Below, one piece after another: positions 1-7,718 of a stretch of DNA of 30,579 bases. The position numbers and the translations under genes were made by a program. Below the pieces are notes generated by a model, which was given only the letters and a program-made list of their open reading frames with translations, was not told where the DNA came from and made no database searches. Within the stretch, counting starts at the first letter, position 1. Each line of letters starts with the position of its first letter. Origin of the DNA: Bacteroidota bacterium (GTDB lineage: Bacteria > Pseudomonadota > Alphaproteobacteria > Puniceispirillales > Puniceispirillaceae). The stretch spans positions 1 to 30,579 of the forward strand of contig JAACDV010000284.1 of the NCBI GenBank assembly GCA_009936825.1, written 5' to 3'.

Positions 1-49
1 AAGAAAAAGAAAAAGAAAAAGCCATGGGAGGGGGGAGGTCCCCCATGGC
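1..49 (-). terminator. GC-rich hairpin followed by a T-rich tract on the minus strand
   Basis: Bases 21-28 (GCCATGGG) and 42-49 (CCCATGGC) form a perfect 8-bp inverted repeat. An alternative inner pairing of a G run (31-35) with a C run (40-44) is also possible. Bases 1-21 are (AAGAAA)x3 plus AAG, so a minus-strand transcript would run from the hairpin into a U-rich tract interrupted only by C. This resembles an intrinsic terminator reading leftwards, yet no leftward gene lies immediately to its right. It may be half of a bidirectional terminator for a gene beyond the left edge, or the end of a short antisense RNA. All three plus frames are open across the A-rich part, so the tail of an upstream plus-strand gene cannot be excluded. 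Confidence 0.4.
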
Positions 50-145
50 TTGATGAGTATTTAATTGTTGCGATCTACATTAAAAAGACGTCATTAAGGA
101 AAATATAATTCTAATTTTAATAATAATAATATAAGCTTCATAATT

Positions 146-1078
146 ATGAGCCAGATAGAAGAAATCAAAGCGTTTGTGATGGTTGTCGAAACCGGCAGCC
201 TCACCCAAGCAGCTGACCGGCTGGGGATAGCTGTATCCGCAGTCAGTCGCCGATTAAAGGATTTGGAAATCCGCCTCAGAGCGCCCTTGATTCAGCGCAC
301 CACACGCCGGATGTATCTGAATGAGGTCGGCCAAGGGTTTTATGAGAGGTGTAAAATTGTACTCGAAGAGCTGGAGGCCGCCCAGCAAGAAGTGCTAAAT
401 TCTGGTGGTGGGATTGCCGGTGTTTTGCGGATCAGCGCGCCGCTTTCATTCGGTGTCACGCATATGTCATCGGCGATTGCGCAATTCATGCATGCGCACC
501 CCGATGTCCGCATCGAAACCGATCTGTCGGACAAGCGGGTTGATCTGGTTGCCGAGGGTTTTGATCTTGCCATTCGCATCGGAATTCTTTCGGATTCCAG
601 CCTGATTGCAAAGAAAATTTCGACAGTGCGCAACATTCCATGTGCCGCACCTGATTTTCTGGCGCGTTATCCGGCGATAACCAAGCCCGAGGATTTGGAG
701 AACGCGCCGGCGCTGGTTTATTCAAACGAAAAAACCCCGAATGACTGGCGCTACATTGCTCCGAACGGCAAACCCGGGGTTCTTCGCGTTGCGGCGCGTC
801 TATCTGCCAGCAATGGGGATGTTCTGCGCGAGGCGGCGATTGCGGGACTTGGGTTTACGTGCTTGCCGAATTTTCTGCATTATGACGCCATCAATAGCGG
901 CTTGTTGCAACCTGTGCTGACCGATTATGAATGGCTGCAATATGATGTGCATGTGGTCTATCCAAAGACCACGATTCTACCAAAGCGAACGCGGGCTTTT
1001 GTTGATTTTATGTCAACGCGCTATGGTAAGGACCCCTACTGGAACAAGATTCAGCCGCAACCAAACATTGCCTCATAG
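146..1078 (+). CDS. LysR family transcriptional regulator
   Basis: A 310-residue protein of the usual LysR-type length. The N-terminal winged helix-turn-helix lies around residues 3-60, with recognition-helix region AVSAVSRRLKDLE near residues 29-41. It is followed by a LysR substrate-binding domain from about residue 90 that begins GVLRISAPLSFG, a form typical of the large DsdA/CrgA-like subgroup. Such proteins bind DNA as tetramers and respond to a small ligand. The upstream 90 bases are very AT-rich and could hold its promoter, but no clear Shine-Dalgarno precedes the ATG. The target is not evident. LysR genes often control a divergent neighbour, which would lie outside the window, and the genes to its right are on the same strand. 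Family is certain, ligand unknown. Confidence 0.93.
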   Translation: MSQIEEIKAFVMVVETGSLTQAADRLGIAVSAVSRRLKDLEIRLRAPLIQRTTRRMYLNEVGQGFYERCKIVLEELEAAQQEVLNSGGGIAGVLRISAPLSFGVTHMSSAIAQFMHAHPDVRIETDLSDKRVDLVAEGFDLAIRIGILSDSSLIAKKISTVRNIPCAAPDFLARYPAITKPEDLENAPALVYSNEKTPNDWRYIAPNGKPGVLRVAARLSASNGDVLREAAIAGLGFTCLPNFLHYDAINSGLLQPVLTDYEWLQYDVHVVYPKTTILPKRTRAFVDFMSTRYGKDPYWNKIQPQPNIAS

Positions 1079-1122
1079 AAATGTGATTTGTGATCAGGGC
1101 TTAAATGTAGCTACGCTTTCAC

Positions 1123-1560
1123 ATGTCTAATTCTGATCATCATAAGATAGATTATATCGAATTCGCCTCTGTCGATCTGGCGCATAGCAAGGCTTTTTTC
1201 GAGGCGGTATTTGTCTGGCAATTTGAAGATTTTGGCCCAGATTATACAGCTTTTTCCGAGGGGGCTGGTTTTTCCGAAGGGGCTGGTTTTTCCGAGGGGG
1301 CTGGTTTTTCCGAGGGAATTGGCATGTCCGGTGGATTTTACCGCGCGGCATTGTCATCCAAGGCAGAAGATGGCGCCGCTTTAATCGTGTTCTACAGCGA
1401 TGATCTTGTGGCAACTGCCAAGCTGATAGCAGCGCATGGTGGTACGATTGTTAAACCGATTTTCAGTTTCCGGGCGGTCGCCGGTTTCACTTTACCGAAC
1501 CGATGGGAAATGAATTCGCCGTTTGGTCGGACGTGTAACGCCCCTGCTATCTGGTCCTAG
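1123..1560 (+). CDS. VOC (glyoxalase-fold) family protein with repeat expansion and 3' frameshift
   Basis: The N-terminal half reads as a small vicinal-oxygen-chelate protein (IDYIEFASVDLAHSKAFFEAVF, then DYTAF), a family usually about 115-130 residues long. Two abnormalities are visible. First, residues 44-67 are four tandem copies of FSEGAG/FSEGIG where relatives normally have one such loop before MSGGFYR. Second, after residue 116 the reading frame leaves the family pattern. Reading one base out of phase from base 1473 restores GGRRFHFTEP, then MGNEFAVWSDV and a TAA at 1536-1538, the expected VOC C-terminus. A single-base loss near 1471 (probably from a CC before GGGC) explains this. As written, the last ~29 residues are missense and run to TAG at 1558-1560. 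The gene may be decaying, phase-variable, or contain a sequencing error. Function unknown. Confidence 0.7.
   Translation: MSNSDHHKIDYIEFASVDLAHSKAFFEAVFVWQFEDFGPDYTAFSEGAGFSEGAGFSEGAGFSEGIGMSGGFYRAALSSKAEDGAALIVFYSDDLVATAKLIAAHGGTIVKPIFSFRAVAGFTLPNRWEMNSPFGRTCNAPAIWS
1252..1323 (+). repeat. Four in-frame 18-bp tandem repeats inside the VOC gene
   Basis: Units at 1252-1269, 1270-1287, 1288-1305 and 1306-1323 have the form TTTTCCGAGGGGGCTGGT. Unit 2 has GAA for GAG, and the last unit ends GGAATTGGC. Each unit encodes FSEGAG or FSEGIG. Near identity at the DNA level, including silent positions, points to recent slippage expansion from one ancestral copy. Confidence 0.9.
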
Positions 1561-1593
1561 GTTTTAATAGCGGGTCCGAGGTTTTGTTAACAA
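1553..1593. repeat. Short direct repeat and palindrome in the gap before the MBL-rhodanese gene
   Basis: GGTCCTAGGTTTT (1553-1565) recurs as GGTCCGAGGTTTT (1573-1585), 12 of 13 identical with a 20-bp period. It runs directly into the 10-bp perfect palindrome TTGTTAACAA (1584-1593). This lies in the 145-base gap upstream of the MBL-rhodanese gene and could be an operator or a slippage product. No promoter can be assigned with confidence. Confidence 0.4.
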
Positions 1594-1713
1594 GTATTTT
1601 GTTAGTCTGTTTTAGGGACAGAGCTTGAGGGTGGACTTCCTTGCATCTACGGGTAAATATCGGCACATTTCAGGGGTAGAGTTCCTCGTTATGCGTCAAG
1701 GGAGATGTTGGCC

Positions 1714-2730
1714 GTGATTTTTCGTCAGCTTTTTGATTCGATTTCCTCAACCTATACTTATCTGCTAGCCAGCCGGATGGGCGGCGAGGCGTTGTTGATC
1801 GATCCGGTGTTTGAAAAGACGGATCGTTATATAGTGTTGCTGGAAGAACTCGATCTAAAGCTTGTCAAAGTGGTGGACACGCACGTTCATGCCGATCATA
1901 TCACCGCGATGGGCGCGCTGCGTGACCGCACAAACTGTGTGACAGTGATGGGCGAACAATCGCCGGTTGATGTTGTCTCGATGCGCGTTTCTGATGGCGA
2001 GCGGGTCACCATCGAAGGTCTTGCAATGACAGCGATGCACACCCCCGGCCATACTGACGACAGCTATTGTTTTCGCATGGATGACCGGATTTTCACTGGT
2101 GATACCTTGTTGATTCGTGGAACTGGCAGGACCGATTTTCAAAATGGAGATGCCGGCCAGCAATATGATTCGCTGTTCAACGGCGTGCTTACGCTTCCCG
2201 ACAGCACTTTCGTTTATCCAGCGCATGATTATAAGGGGGATACCGTGTCGACAATCGGCGAGGAAAAATCCTGTAACCCGCGTCTGCAGGTGCCGTCGCG
2301 CGACGCCTATATTGAGTTGATGAGCACCTTAAAACTGGCTAACCCTAAAATGATGGATGTGGCGGTTCCAGAAAATATGAAGATGGGGCTAGACCTTGAT
2401 CGTCAGAACGAAGTCCCCGTCATTACCCCCGAAACGGTGATTAAGAGTAATGCTGACGGCATGCTGCTGGTTGATTTGCGTGAGGAGGGTGAGCGTGTGA
2501 AATCGGGTGTTATTCCGGGATCTCTGCATGCACCTTACAGCGCGCTGGACCAGCATCTAGCGGTGTTGGAACAGGCTGGTGATAAAAAAATTGTCTTTTA
2601 TTGCGCGGTTGGCGAGCGGTCTGCTATGGCGGTTAATATCGCGACGGACCGCGGGCAAGGTGCTTATGCGCATATTCCGGGCGGCTTTGTCGCTTGGACG
2701 CAGGCTGGCGGGAATATTGCCCGTGCTTAG
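1714..2730 (+). CDS. MBL-fold persulfide dioxygenase-like protein fused to a rhodanese domain
   Basis: The N-terminal metallo-beta-lactamase domain carries THVHADH (residues 56-62 from the GTG start), then HTPGHTDD and TGDTLLIRGTGRTDFQNGD. This matches the ETHE1/persulfide-dioxygenase branch, which oxidises glutathione persulfide to sulfite with mononuclear iron. The C-terminal rhodanese-like domain keeps a cysteine-centred loop, CAVGERS, with Cys near 297, which would carry sulfane sulfur. Such fusions are known and couple sulfur transfer with persulfide oxidation in the cytoplasm. I chose GTG at 1714 (338 residues) because AAGGGAG at 1698-1704 sits 9 bases before it, whereas ATG at 1705 directly abuts that site. 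The resulting start, M-IFRQLFD..SSTYTYLL, is also the typical family N-terminus. It sits 23 bases before the next gene. Confidence 0.88.
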   Translation: MIFRQLFDSISSTYTYLLASRMGGEALLIDPVFEKTDRYIVLLEELDLKLVKVVDTHVHADHITAMGALRDRTNCVTVMGEQSPVDVVSMRVSDGERVTIEGLAMTAMHTPGHTDDSYCFRMDDRIFTGDTLLIRGTGRTDFQNGDAGQQYDSLFNGVLTLPDSTFVYPAHDYKGDTVSTIGEEKSCNPRLQVPSRDAYIELMSTLKLANPKMMDVAVPENMKMGLDLDRQNEVPVITPETVIKSNADGMLLVDLREEGERVKSGVIPGSLHAPYSALDQHLAVLEQAGDKKIVFYCAVGERSAMAVNIATDRGQGAYAHIPGGFVAWTQAGGNIARA

Positions 2731-2753
2731 CGGTATCTAGGACCCTTTGATAA

Positions 2754-3968
2754 ATGGTGGATTCGACAAAATTTCAATCCCCGGACCGGTTGCACTATGA
2801 TGTGGTGATTGTAGGCGGTGCGATGATTGGCTCATCGGTGGCTTGGTTCCTGTCTGCTAATCCTGATTTTGATGGCCGGATTCTGGTTGTTGAGCGCGAT
2901 GGCAGTTACGAGAACAGCTCTACCGGGCACACCAACAGTTGTATGCGCCAGCAATTTTCCAGCGCGTTGAACATCCAGATATCACAGTTTGGTGCCGAGT
3001 TTGTTCGTAATTTTCGGGACCAGATGGGTGGCGGTGAGGATGTCCCGGACATTCACACTCACTTTTTTGGATATATGTATCTTGCCGCTGATGAGGGTCT
3101 TGCAAATGCGCTGCGAGAGGCCAGCGCGTTGCAGGTGAAATGTGGGGCCGGAACCAAGTTGATGACCGTCGAGCAAATCGCCAAGGCCTATCCGTTCTAT
3201 CATCTCGATGATATTATTCTGGGAAGTCATAACCTTCGTGATGAGGGTTACTTTGACGGCGGGACCATGTTCACATGGCTTGGTAAATCGGCCCGCGCAA
3301 ACGGGGTGACCTATTTGTTGAACGAAGTGGTCGGCATTGATGTAAATGCTGGCCGCGTTACCGGCGTGCGACTTGCTAGCGGTGAGACGATTGCAACGGG
3401 AATGTTGGTCAATGCATCTGGCCCGCGCGGTGCAAAAACCGCGGCAATGGCCGGTCTGCAAATTCCGGTTGAACCGCGTAAACGCTACACTTTTATTTTC
3501 GATTCTGCGGTTCCGCTGGGCGGTGATCTGCCGCTGACGATTGATCCATCAGGAATACATTGCCGGACCGATGGGCTGTATTTCATGGCAGGATGCGCGC
3601 CAGAAGAGGATTACGCCGTCGATTATGATGATTTTGCGCTTGATCACGATATTTGGGAGGAAAAAATATGGCCAGCGCTGGCCAACCGGATTCCAGCTTT
3701 TGAGGCCATCAAGCTGATTAGTAGCTGGGCCGGGCATTATGCTTATAATACGCTAGATCAGAACGCCATCATCGGAGCGCATCCGGACTTGCCGAATTTC
3801 CTTTTTGTGAATGGGTTTTCCGGCCATGGATTGCAACAATCTCCGGCGATGGGACGCGGAATCAGCGAGCTAATCACCTACGGAGAATTCCGTGAGCTGG
3901 ATATGTCCAGATTAGGGGTTGAACGGATTATCAACAATGATCCGTTGATTGAGCGCGCCGTCATCTAG
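2754..3968 (+). CDS. DAO-family FAD-dependent oxidoreductase
   Basis: A 404-residue flavoprotein of the D-amino acid oxidase/sarcosine oxidase fold. The ADP-binding strand-turn-helix is VVIVGGAMIGSSVAWFLS (about residues 17-34), followed by an acidic strand end (VVERD). The C-terminus, FLFVNGFSGHGLQQSPAMG, is the family's second FAD-contact motif. Relatives oxidise secondary or primary amines such as sarcosine, dimethylglycine, or D- or L-amino acids. The substrate cannot be read from sequence. The residues VRQQFS-like stretch (MRQQFSS near residue 63) resembles FAD-dependent oxidoreductases often annotated FOXRED1-like. It lies 23 bases after the MBL-rhodanese gene on the same strand, so the two may be cotranscribed, and converges with the methyltransferase gene 29 bases beyond its stop. 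Confidence 0.85.
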   Translation: MVDSTKFQSPDRLHYDVVIVGGAMIGSSVAWFLSANPDFDGRILVVERDGSYENSSTGHTNSCMRQQFSSALNIQISQFGAEFVRNFRDQMGGGEDVPDIHTHFFGYMYLAADEGLANALREASALQVKCGAGTKLMTVEQIAKAYPFYHLDDIILGSHNLRDEGYFDGGTMFTWLGKSARANGVTYLLNEVVGIDVNAGRVTGVRLASGETIATGMLVNASGPRGAKTAAMAGLQIPVEPRKRYTFIFDSAVPLGGDLPLTIDPSGIHCRTDGLYFMAGCAPEEDYAVDYDDFALDHDIWEEKIWPALANRIPAFEAIKLISSWAGHYAYNTLDQNAIIGAHPDLPNFLFVNGFSGHGLQQSPAMGRGISELITYGEFRELDMSRLGVERIINNDPLIERAVI

Positions 3969-3980
3969 CAGGGCTCCTGC
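3968..3980. other. Small hairpin between convergent genes
   Basis: GCAGG (3968-3972) and CCTGC (3976-3980) form a 5-bp stem with a 3-base loop, starting at the last base of the oxidoreductase stop codon. No T-tract follows on either strand, so it is at best a weak transcription boundary. Confidence 0.25.
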
Positions 3981-3997
3981 CGAAGCTCAAAAACCAA

Positions 3998-4852
3998 TCA
4001 TCGTTCAGGCCGTGTAAAATATATTTCGGTAGTAACCAGACGACCATCGGCGAAATGCGCTGCCAGATTGTGGAATCTATCTGGCAGATTCCGGGCATTA
4101 TTGGCGGGACCACTATCGGTCATGCGTGCCAGAGAGGCGGCTGCATTACCGGTCTCATCATACTGCGCAAACAGTGAGAATCCGGCAGCCTCGGCAACCT
4201 CGCTATAGACGTCAACACGCTCAACCGCGCTAACCGATGCATCAGGGGCCCATGGCAGCGGAAAAACGATTGTGGTGTTATCATCACTGTTACAATCATC
4301 ACTGGACCCCTCATTATTGGCCCCCTCATTTGGTGGGCGCATTATGTCATAAATGCCAAAGATTCCGCCCACGCGCAGCACCCGAAATGCCTCTGCCATC
4401 AGCTTTGATGTATCGGCGATATTCATCCCGACATGCATCATCATCACCGCATCAAACGCTCCTTCATCAAAGGGCAGGTCCAGAATGCTGCCTTGATAAA
4501 GCGATACAGCGTCAGACAGACCGGTTGTCGCGGTCAACTGGCGCCCCGCATTAATAAATTCGCCGGTTAAATCAATGCCGCTGACATGACATTTGTTTTC
4601 TGATGCGATAATGCGTGCTGGCCCGCCGGTTCCGCAACCAAGGTCCAGAACGCGAGATCCGGGTTTGAACTTCATTCGTCCGGCAAAACGCCGTGTGGCA
4701 ACAATGCCGCCAACGTGAAATTCATCAAAAGGGGCCAACGCCTCAGCGGTGATTTCAGCGCTGGTAGTGCCGCGTTTGGCCAACGCACCCAGAATGCGGT
4801 CAGCAAGACCGGGCGCGCCGTAATGGGTCTGGATTGCGGCATCAAGTATCAT
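3998..4852 (-). CDS. Class I SAM-dependent methyltransferase
   Basis: A 284-residue protein (from ATG 4852; TTG at 4858 is an alternative) with motif I VLDLGCGTGG at about residues 68-77, then an acidic motif II strand end (VSGIDLTGEFI) and a post-motif GAFDAVMMMHVGMNI. This is the Methyltransf_11/25-type fold that moves a methyl group from S-adenosylmethionine to a small molecule. The N-terminal lead (IQTHYGAPGLADRIL) is reminiscent of glycine/sarcosine or sterol-type small-molecule methyltransferases, but I cannot name the substrate. Between the core fold and the C-terminal cap there is a hydrophilic insert rich in Asn, Asp, Ser and Gly (about residues 175-192), built from short duplications. 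It is convergent with the DAO-type oxidoreductase; a shared role in methylamine chemistry is possible but unproven. Confidence 0.85.
   Translation of the reverse strand: MILDAAIQTHYGAPGLADRILGALAKRGTTSAEITAEALAPFDEFHVGGIVATRRFAGRMKFKPGSRVLDLGCGTGGPARIIASENKCHVSGIDLTGEFINAGRQLTATTGLSDAVSLYQGSILDLPFDEGAFDAVMMMHVGMNIADTSKLMAEAFRVLRVGGIFGIYDIMRPPNEGANNEGSSDDCNSDDNTTIVFPLPWAPDASVSAVERVDVYSEVAEAAGFSLFAQYDETGNAAASLARMTDSGPANNARNLPDRFHNLAAHFADGRLVTTEIYFTRPER
4277..4330. repeat. 15-bp-period duplications inside the methyltransferase gene
   Basis: ATCATCACTG occurs at 4280-4289 and again at 4295-4304. CCCCTCATT occurs at 4307-4315 and again at 4322-4330. Both pairs have a 15-bp offset. On the coding strand they give the NEGANNEG and SDDCNSDDN stretches of the acidic insert. 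They keep the frame. Confidence 0.6.
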
Positions 4853-5082
4853 CGTCAAGGGTCCAATCCTTGCCAGAGTTAACAGAGAATCTAGTCTTTG
4901 ATAGCCGGCCAGTCTTTACCGGCAAGCAAATCATAGTCTATCCATGGACGGCATTTATTTACATCCCCTACGGCGATTGTATTAACGCGGGCAATACTAA
5001 TAATGCGCGGACCGGCGATATCGTGCTGCATTAAAAATCACGCTGACCAGACCAACGCAATAGCAACAGCAAAGTCGCCGCC

Positions 5083-6438
5083 ATGAAGATGATACGGAAC
5101 AGGTTTTCTGATACCGCCCTTCGCGTCGGCGCCCTTGCCACGATTAGTTATGCGCTAAATTACAGCTTTCAACTGGTTGATATTTTTTGGGTGGCGCGGA
5201 TTGGTCTTGGTGCGTCGACGGCGATTGCGGTTGTTTCCTCCATTCTGTTTCTGATTTTCTCGGCGAATGAAATTATTGGCGTTGGAAGTTTGGCGATGTT
5301 CAGCCAGAGTTTTGGGGCTAAAAAGCTCGACCAGCTTAGCCGGATTATCCTGCAGACATTATTGTTGAAACTGGCTGTAGGAGTGGTCACGATATTGTTG
5401 TTTCCGGTCGCGATTTTTATCGCCCTCCGGTATTACGGGCTAACACCCATTGAAATGACCTATGTGCGCGAGTACGCGTCGATTATCTGGGTGGTGCTGA
5501 TCTTGCTGCCATTTGTGACGACGCTGATGACCGCGTTGCGCACCACCGGACAGGCTGTTGCGCCAACGGTGATTTCCATATTGGCGCTGGTGATAAATGC
5601 GGTATTGAACCCGGTTTTGATCTTTGGTTGGGGCAGCATTCCAGCAATGGGAGTTGCTGGCGCGGCATGGGCAACGCTGGTTGCCGAGGGGTTTGGTGTT
5701 GTTGTGGGCGTGATACTGCTGGCAAGGAATCAAGTTGGATTAAAGGTTTTTAGGGGGCGGAATTTCGGCTGGGCCCCTGATCTTTACTGGCCGCTGTTGA
5801 CCATTGGACTGCCAGCGGCAGGGGTAGTTGTTCTTTATAATAGCGAGTTGGCTTTTCTAACGGCGCTGGTTGCAAGTTTTCCTAGCGCTGTCAGTGATGG
5901 TTTTGGCATTGGTGCCCGGATTTACGGGTTTTTGTTTTTTATAAATGTTGGCCTTTCGCTGGGCGTATCGGTGGCGGTGGGTCAGGCTATCGGCGCCAAA
6001 GATCCGAAGGCAGTTTGGGACGGTATCACTTGGGTAATTGCCGTTATTCTGGGCGCGCTGACTTTGATGTCGGCGGCTTTGATTCTACTAGCACCAATAA
6101 TCGTTTCCGGTTTTACATCAAACCCGCAATCGATTGATGCAGCGGTCACATATCTGCGGTTTATGGCAGTCGCCAATATTGGCCTTGGCCTGATGTGGAT
6201 GTTTATTGGTGTGTTTGAAGGGGCTGGACGCAACGGCCCGTCGCTTCGTGCAACAACGGTTATGTATCTGATGTTTGAATTTCCGGTGCTGGTGTTACTG
6301 TGGATCAGCGGCGCGTATAATCTTTACCTAATCTGGATAATCGTCAGCATAACCGCGTGGTTTGGCGCCTTTCTAATCTGGCGCCAGTTTCATGCTGGCA
6401 GCTGGGCCAGCGGCCTTGGCGATAGGTTAGAGACCTAA
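5083..6438 (+). CDS. MATE family multidrug/organic cation efflux transporter
   Basis: A 451-residue integral membrane protein with about twelve hydrophobic segments, the normal size and topology of MATE exporters. The two halves show the family's pseudo-repeat. The first half contains LVDIFWVARIGLGASTAIAV, the variant of the 'D-x-x-xxG-xLG' region found in helix 1-2, followed by EIIGVGSLAMFSQSFGAKK. The second half contains the partner stretch GARIYGFLFFINVGLSLGVSVAVGQAIGAKD. These proteins sit in the inner membrane and export cationic drugs or metabolites using Na+ or H+ gradients. No strong Shine-Dalgarno is visible before ATG 5083, and ATG 5089 is equally possible. Its last 12 bases overlap the 3' end of the convergent deacetylase gene. 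Confidence 0.9.
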   Translation: MKMIRNRFSDTALRVGALATISYALNYSFQLVDIFWVARIGLGASTAIAVVSSILFLIFSANEIIGVGSLAMFSQSFGAKKLDQLSRIILQTLLLKLAVGVVTILLFPVAIFIALRYYGLTPIEMTYVREYASIIWVVLILLPFVTTLMTALRTTGQAVAPTVISILALVINAVLNPVLIFGWGSIPAMGVAGAAWATLVAEGFGVVVGVILLARNQVGLKVFRGRNFGWAPDLYWPLLTIGLPAAGVVVLYNSELAFLTALVASFPSAVSDGFGIGARIYGFLFFINVGLSLGVSVAVGQAIGAKDPKAVWDGITWVIAVILGALTLMSAALILLAPIIVSGFTSNPQSIDAAVTYLRFMAVANIGLGLMWMFIGVFEGAGRNGPSLRATTVMYLMFEFPVLVLLWISGAYNLYLIWIIVSITAWFGAFLIWRQFHAGSWASGLGDRLET

Positions 6439-7554
6439 TGCCTCAGCCATTTCGTCAATCTGGGCGCATTGCCAGCGCACCTGATTTTCTGTCGGTTGCT
6501 GTTTTACGAAATTCGGTAAGAAGGGGTCTTCCAAGGCGGTATCAATGCCGGAAAGAGCTTCAATAACCCGGTGTCCGCAAAAGGGGACATAGGCTTCGGA
6601 ATAGCCGCCCTCATGCATGGCAACTACTCGGCCGCCACAATGCACCGCTGCGGCATGAGTGATCATCATAGTCATTTCGGCGTACGTGCTGGACAGGCAC
6701 GACATCCGCGCCAACGGGTCTACATGGCTGGCATCCAGACCGCAGGCAATGATAATCACATCCGGGTTAAAGCGCGCAATTTGCGGTAGCACAATGCGCT
6801 GCATGGCGTGAATATAGGCCGCATGACCGCATCCAGCTGGCAAGGGAATGTTGGTGTTCGCGCCTTCGCCCGCTGCGTTACCGCGTTCATCCAGGCCGGA
6901 ATAGCCAACCGGAAACATATTCGCCTGATGCAATGATAATGTATGCACGTTCGGATCATCATAGAAAATGCTCTGGGTACCGTTGCCGTGATGAACGTCC
7001 CAATCGACAACAAAAAAACGTTCAGCTAGACCGGCGGCTTTGGCCGCTGCAATGGCAATCGGAATGTTCGCCAGCAAACAAACCCCCATCGCCTGATCAG
7101 GCAGGCAATGATGGCCGGGTGGACGGGTCAGGGCATAGGCCGTGACGTGCGTCCCGTTCAATACATTAGTCAGGGCGTCACGGGCCAGCCCCGCAGACTG
7201 GCGGGCAATGTCGAATGAACCGCGGCCAAACGGCGCCGAAATACCAAGAAGGCCGCCTTTTTCATCGCTCAACTTCTTAAATTCATCCAGATAGCTAGCG
7301 GTGTGAATGCGGCGCATTTCATCATCGTCAACACAAGCTGCATCCAGCACATCGAGATTGCGCATCAGCCCAGAGACTTCCATGAGGTTGCGCATGCGCC
7401 GCTTTGACTCGGCGCTTTCGGCATGTCCGCCAGCAGCCATTGGCTGAATCCAGCCGCCAACAGGGGCGGTCAATGCAGCCTCTCCAGTGGTATGCCAAAA
7501 GCACGCCTCGGATTGATAAAAAGCTGTTTTTTCCCTACCGGTAAACTTGCTCAT
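6427..7554 (-). CDS. Class II histone deacetylase / acetylpolyamine amidohydrolase family protein
   Basis: A 375-residue zinc amidohydrolase of the HDAC superfamily. All core motifs are intact: RPPGHH (residues 144-149), DWDVHHGNGTQ (184-194) with zinc ligands Asp186 and His188, CGLDASHVDP with the third ligand Asp274, and HEGGYS with the catalytic Tyr318. In bacteria such enzymes remove acetyl groups from polyamines, acetylated small molecules or proteins in the cytoplasm. GAGGAAA lies about 8 bases before the ATG. The neighbouring MATE exporter overlaps tail to tail, and the sulfatase lies upstream on the same strand after a 164-base gap. The natural substrate is unknown; acetylpolyamine is the default expectation for this subgroup. 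Confidence 0.92.
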   Translation of the reverse strand: MSKFTGREKTAFYQSEACFWHTTGEAALTAPVGGWIQPMAAGGHAESAESKRRMRNLMEVSGLMRNLDVLDAACVDDDEMRRIHTASYLDEFKKLSDEKGGLLGISAPFGRGSFDIARQSAGLARDALTNVLNGTHVTAYALTRPPGHHCLPDQAMGVCLLANIPIAIAAAKAAGLAERFFVVDWDVHHGNGTQSIFYDDPNVHTLSLHQANMFPVGYSGLDERGNAAGEGANTNIPLPAGCGHAAYIHAMQRIVLPQIARFNPDVIIIACGLDASHVDPLARMSCLSSTYAEMTMMITHAAAVHCGGRVVAMHEGGYSEAYVPFCGHRVIEALSGIDTALEDPFLPNFVKQQPTENQVRWQCAQIDEMAEALGL

Positions 7555-7718
7555 GTCATAGATTTCCTCAATGCGGGCCGGATCAGATTAGGCGCTCTTT
7601 GGCGGCGCCTTCTGGCTATTGTGACTTTAGAGGATAGACCAACATTCCAATCCCTACCAGAGACTTGCAGTGACATCAGACGTGCTGTGATATGGATTTC
7701 TGGAGATCGTGGCCCGCC

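Noticed and set aside
1..108. C-terminal fragment of a lysine-rich protein on the plus strand
   Set aside because: Three frames are open through the A-rich start (stops at 51-53, 61-63 and 106-108). None shows a recognisable domain, so no partial gene can be assigned.
1252..1323. CRISPR-like repeats in the VOC gene
   Set aside because: Units are only 18 bp, directly abutting without spacers, and encode an in-frame peptide repeat.
3968..3980. Intrinsic terminator between the oxidoreductase and methyltransferase genes
   Set aside because: The stem is only 5 bp and no T-tract follows on either strand.
4834..5034. Small plus-strand reading frame before the MATE gene
   Set aside because: It overlaps the methyltransferase start on the other strand, has no ribosome site and no recognisable protein features. 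The gap 4853-5082 shows nothing convincing beyond probable promoter sequence.
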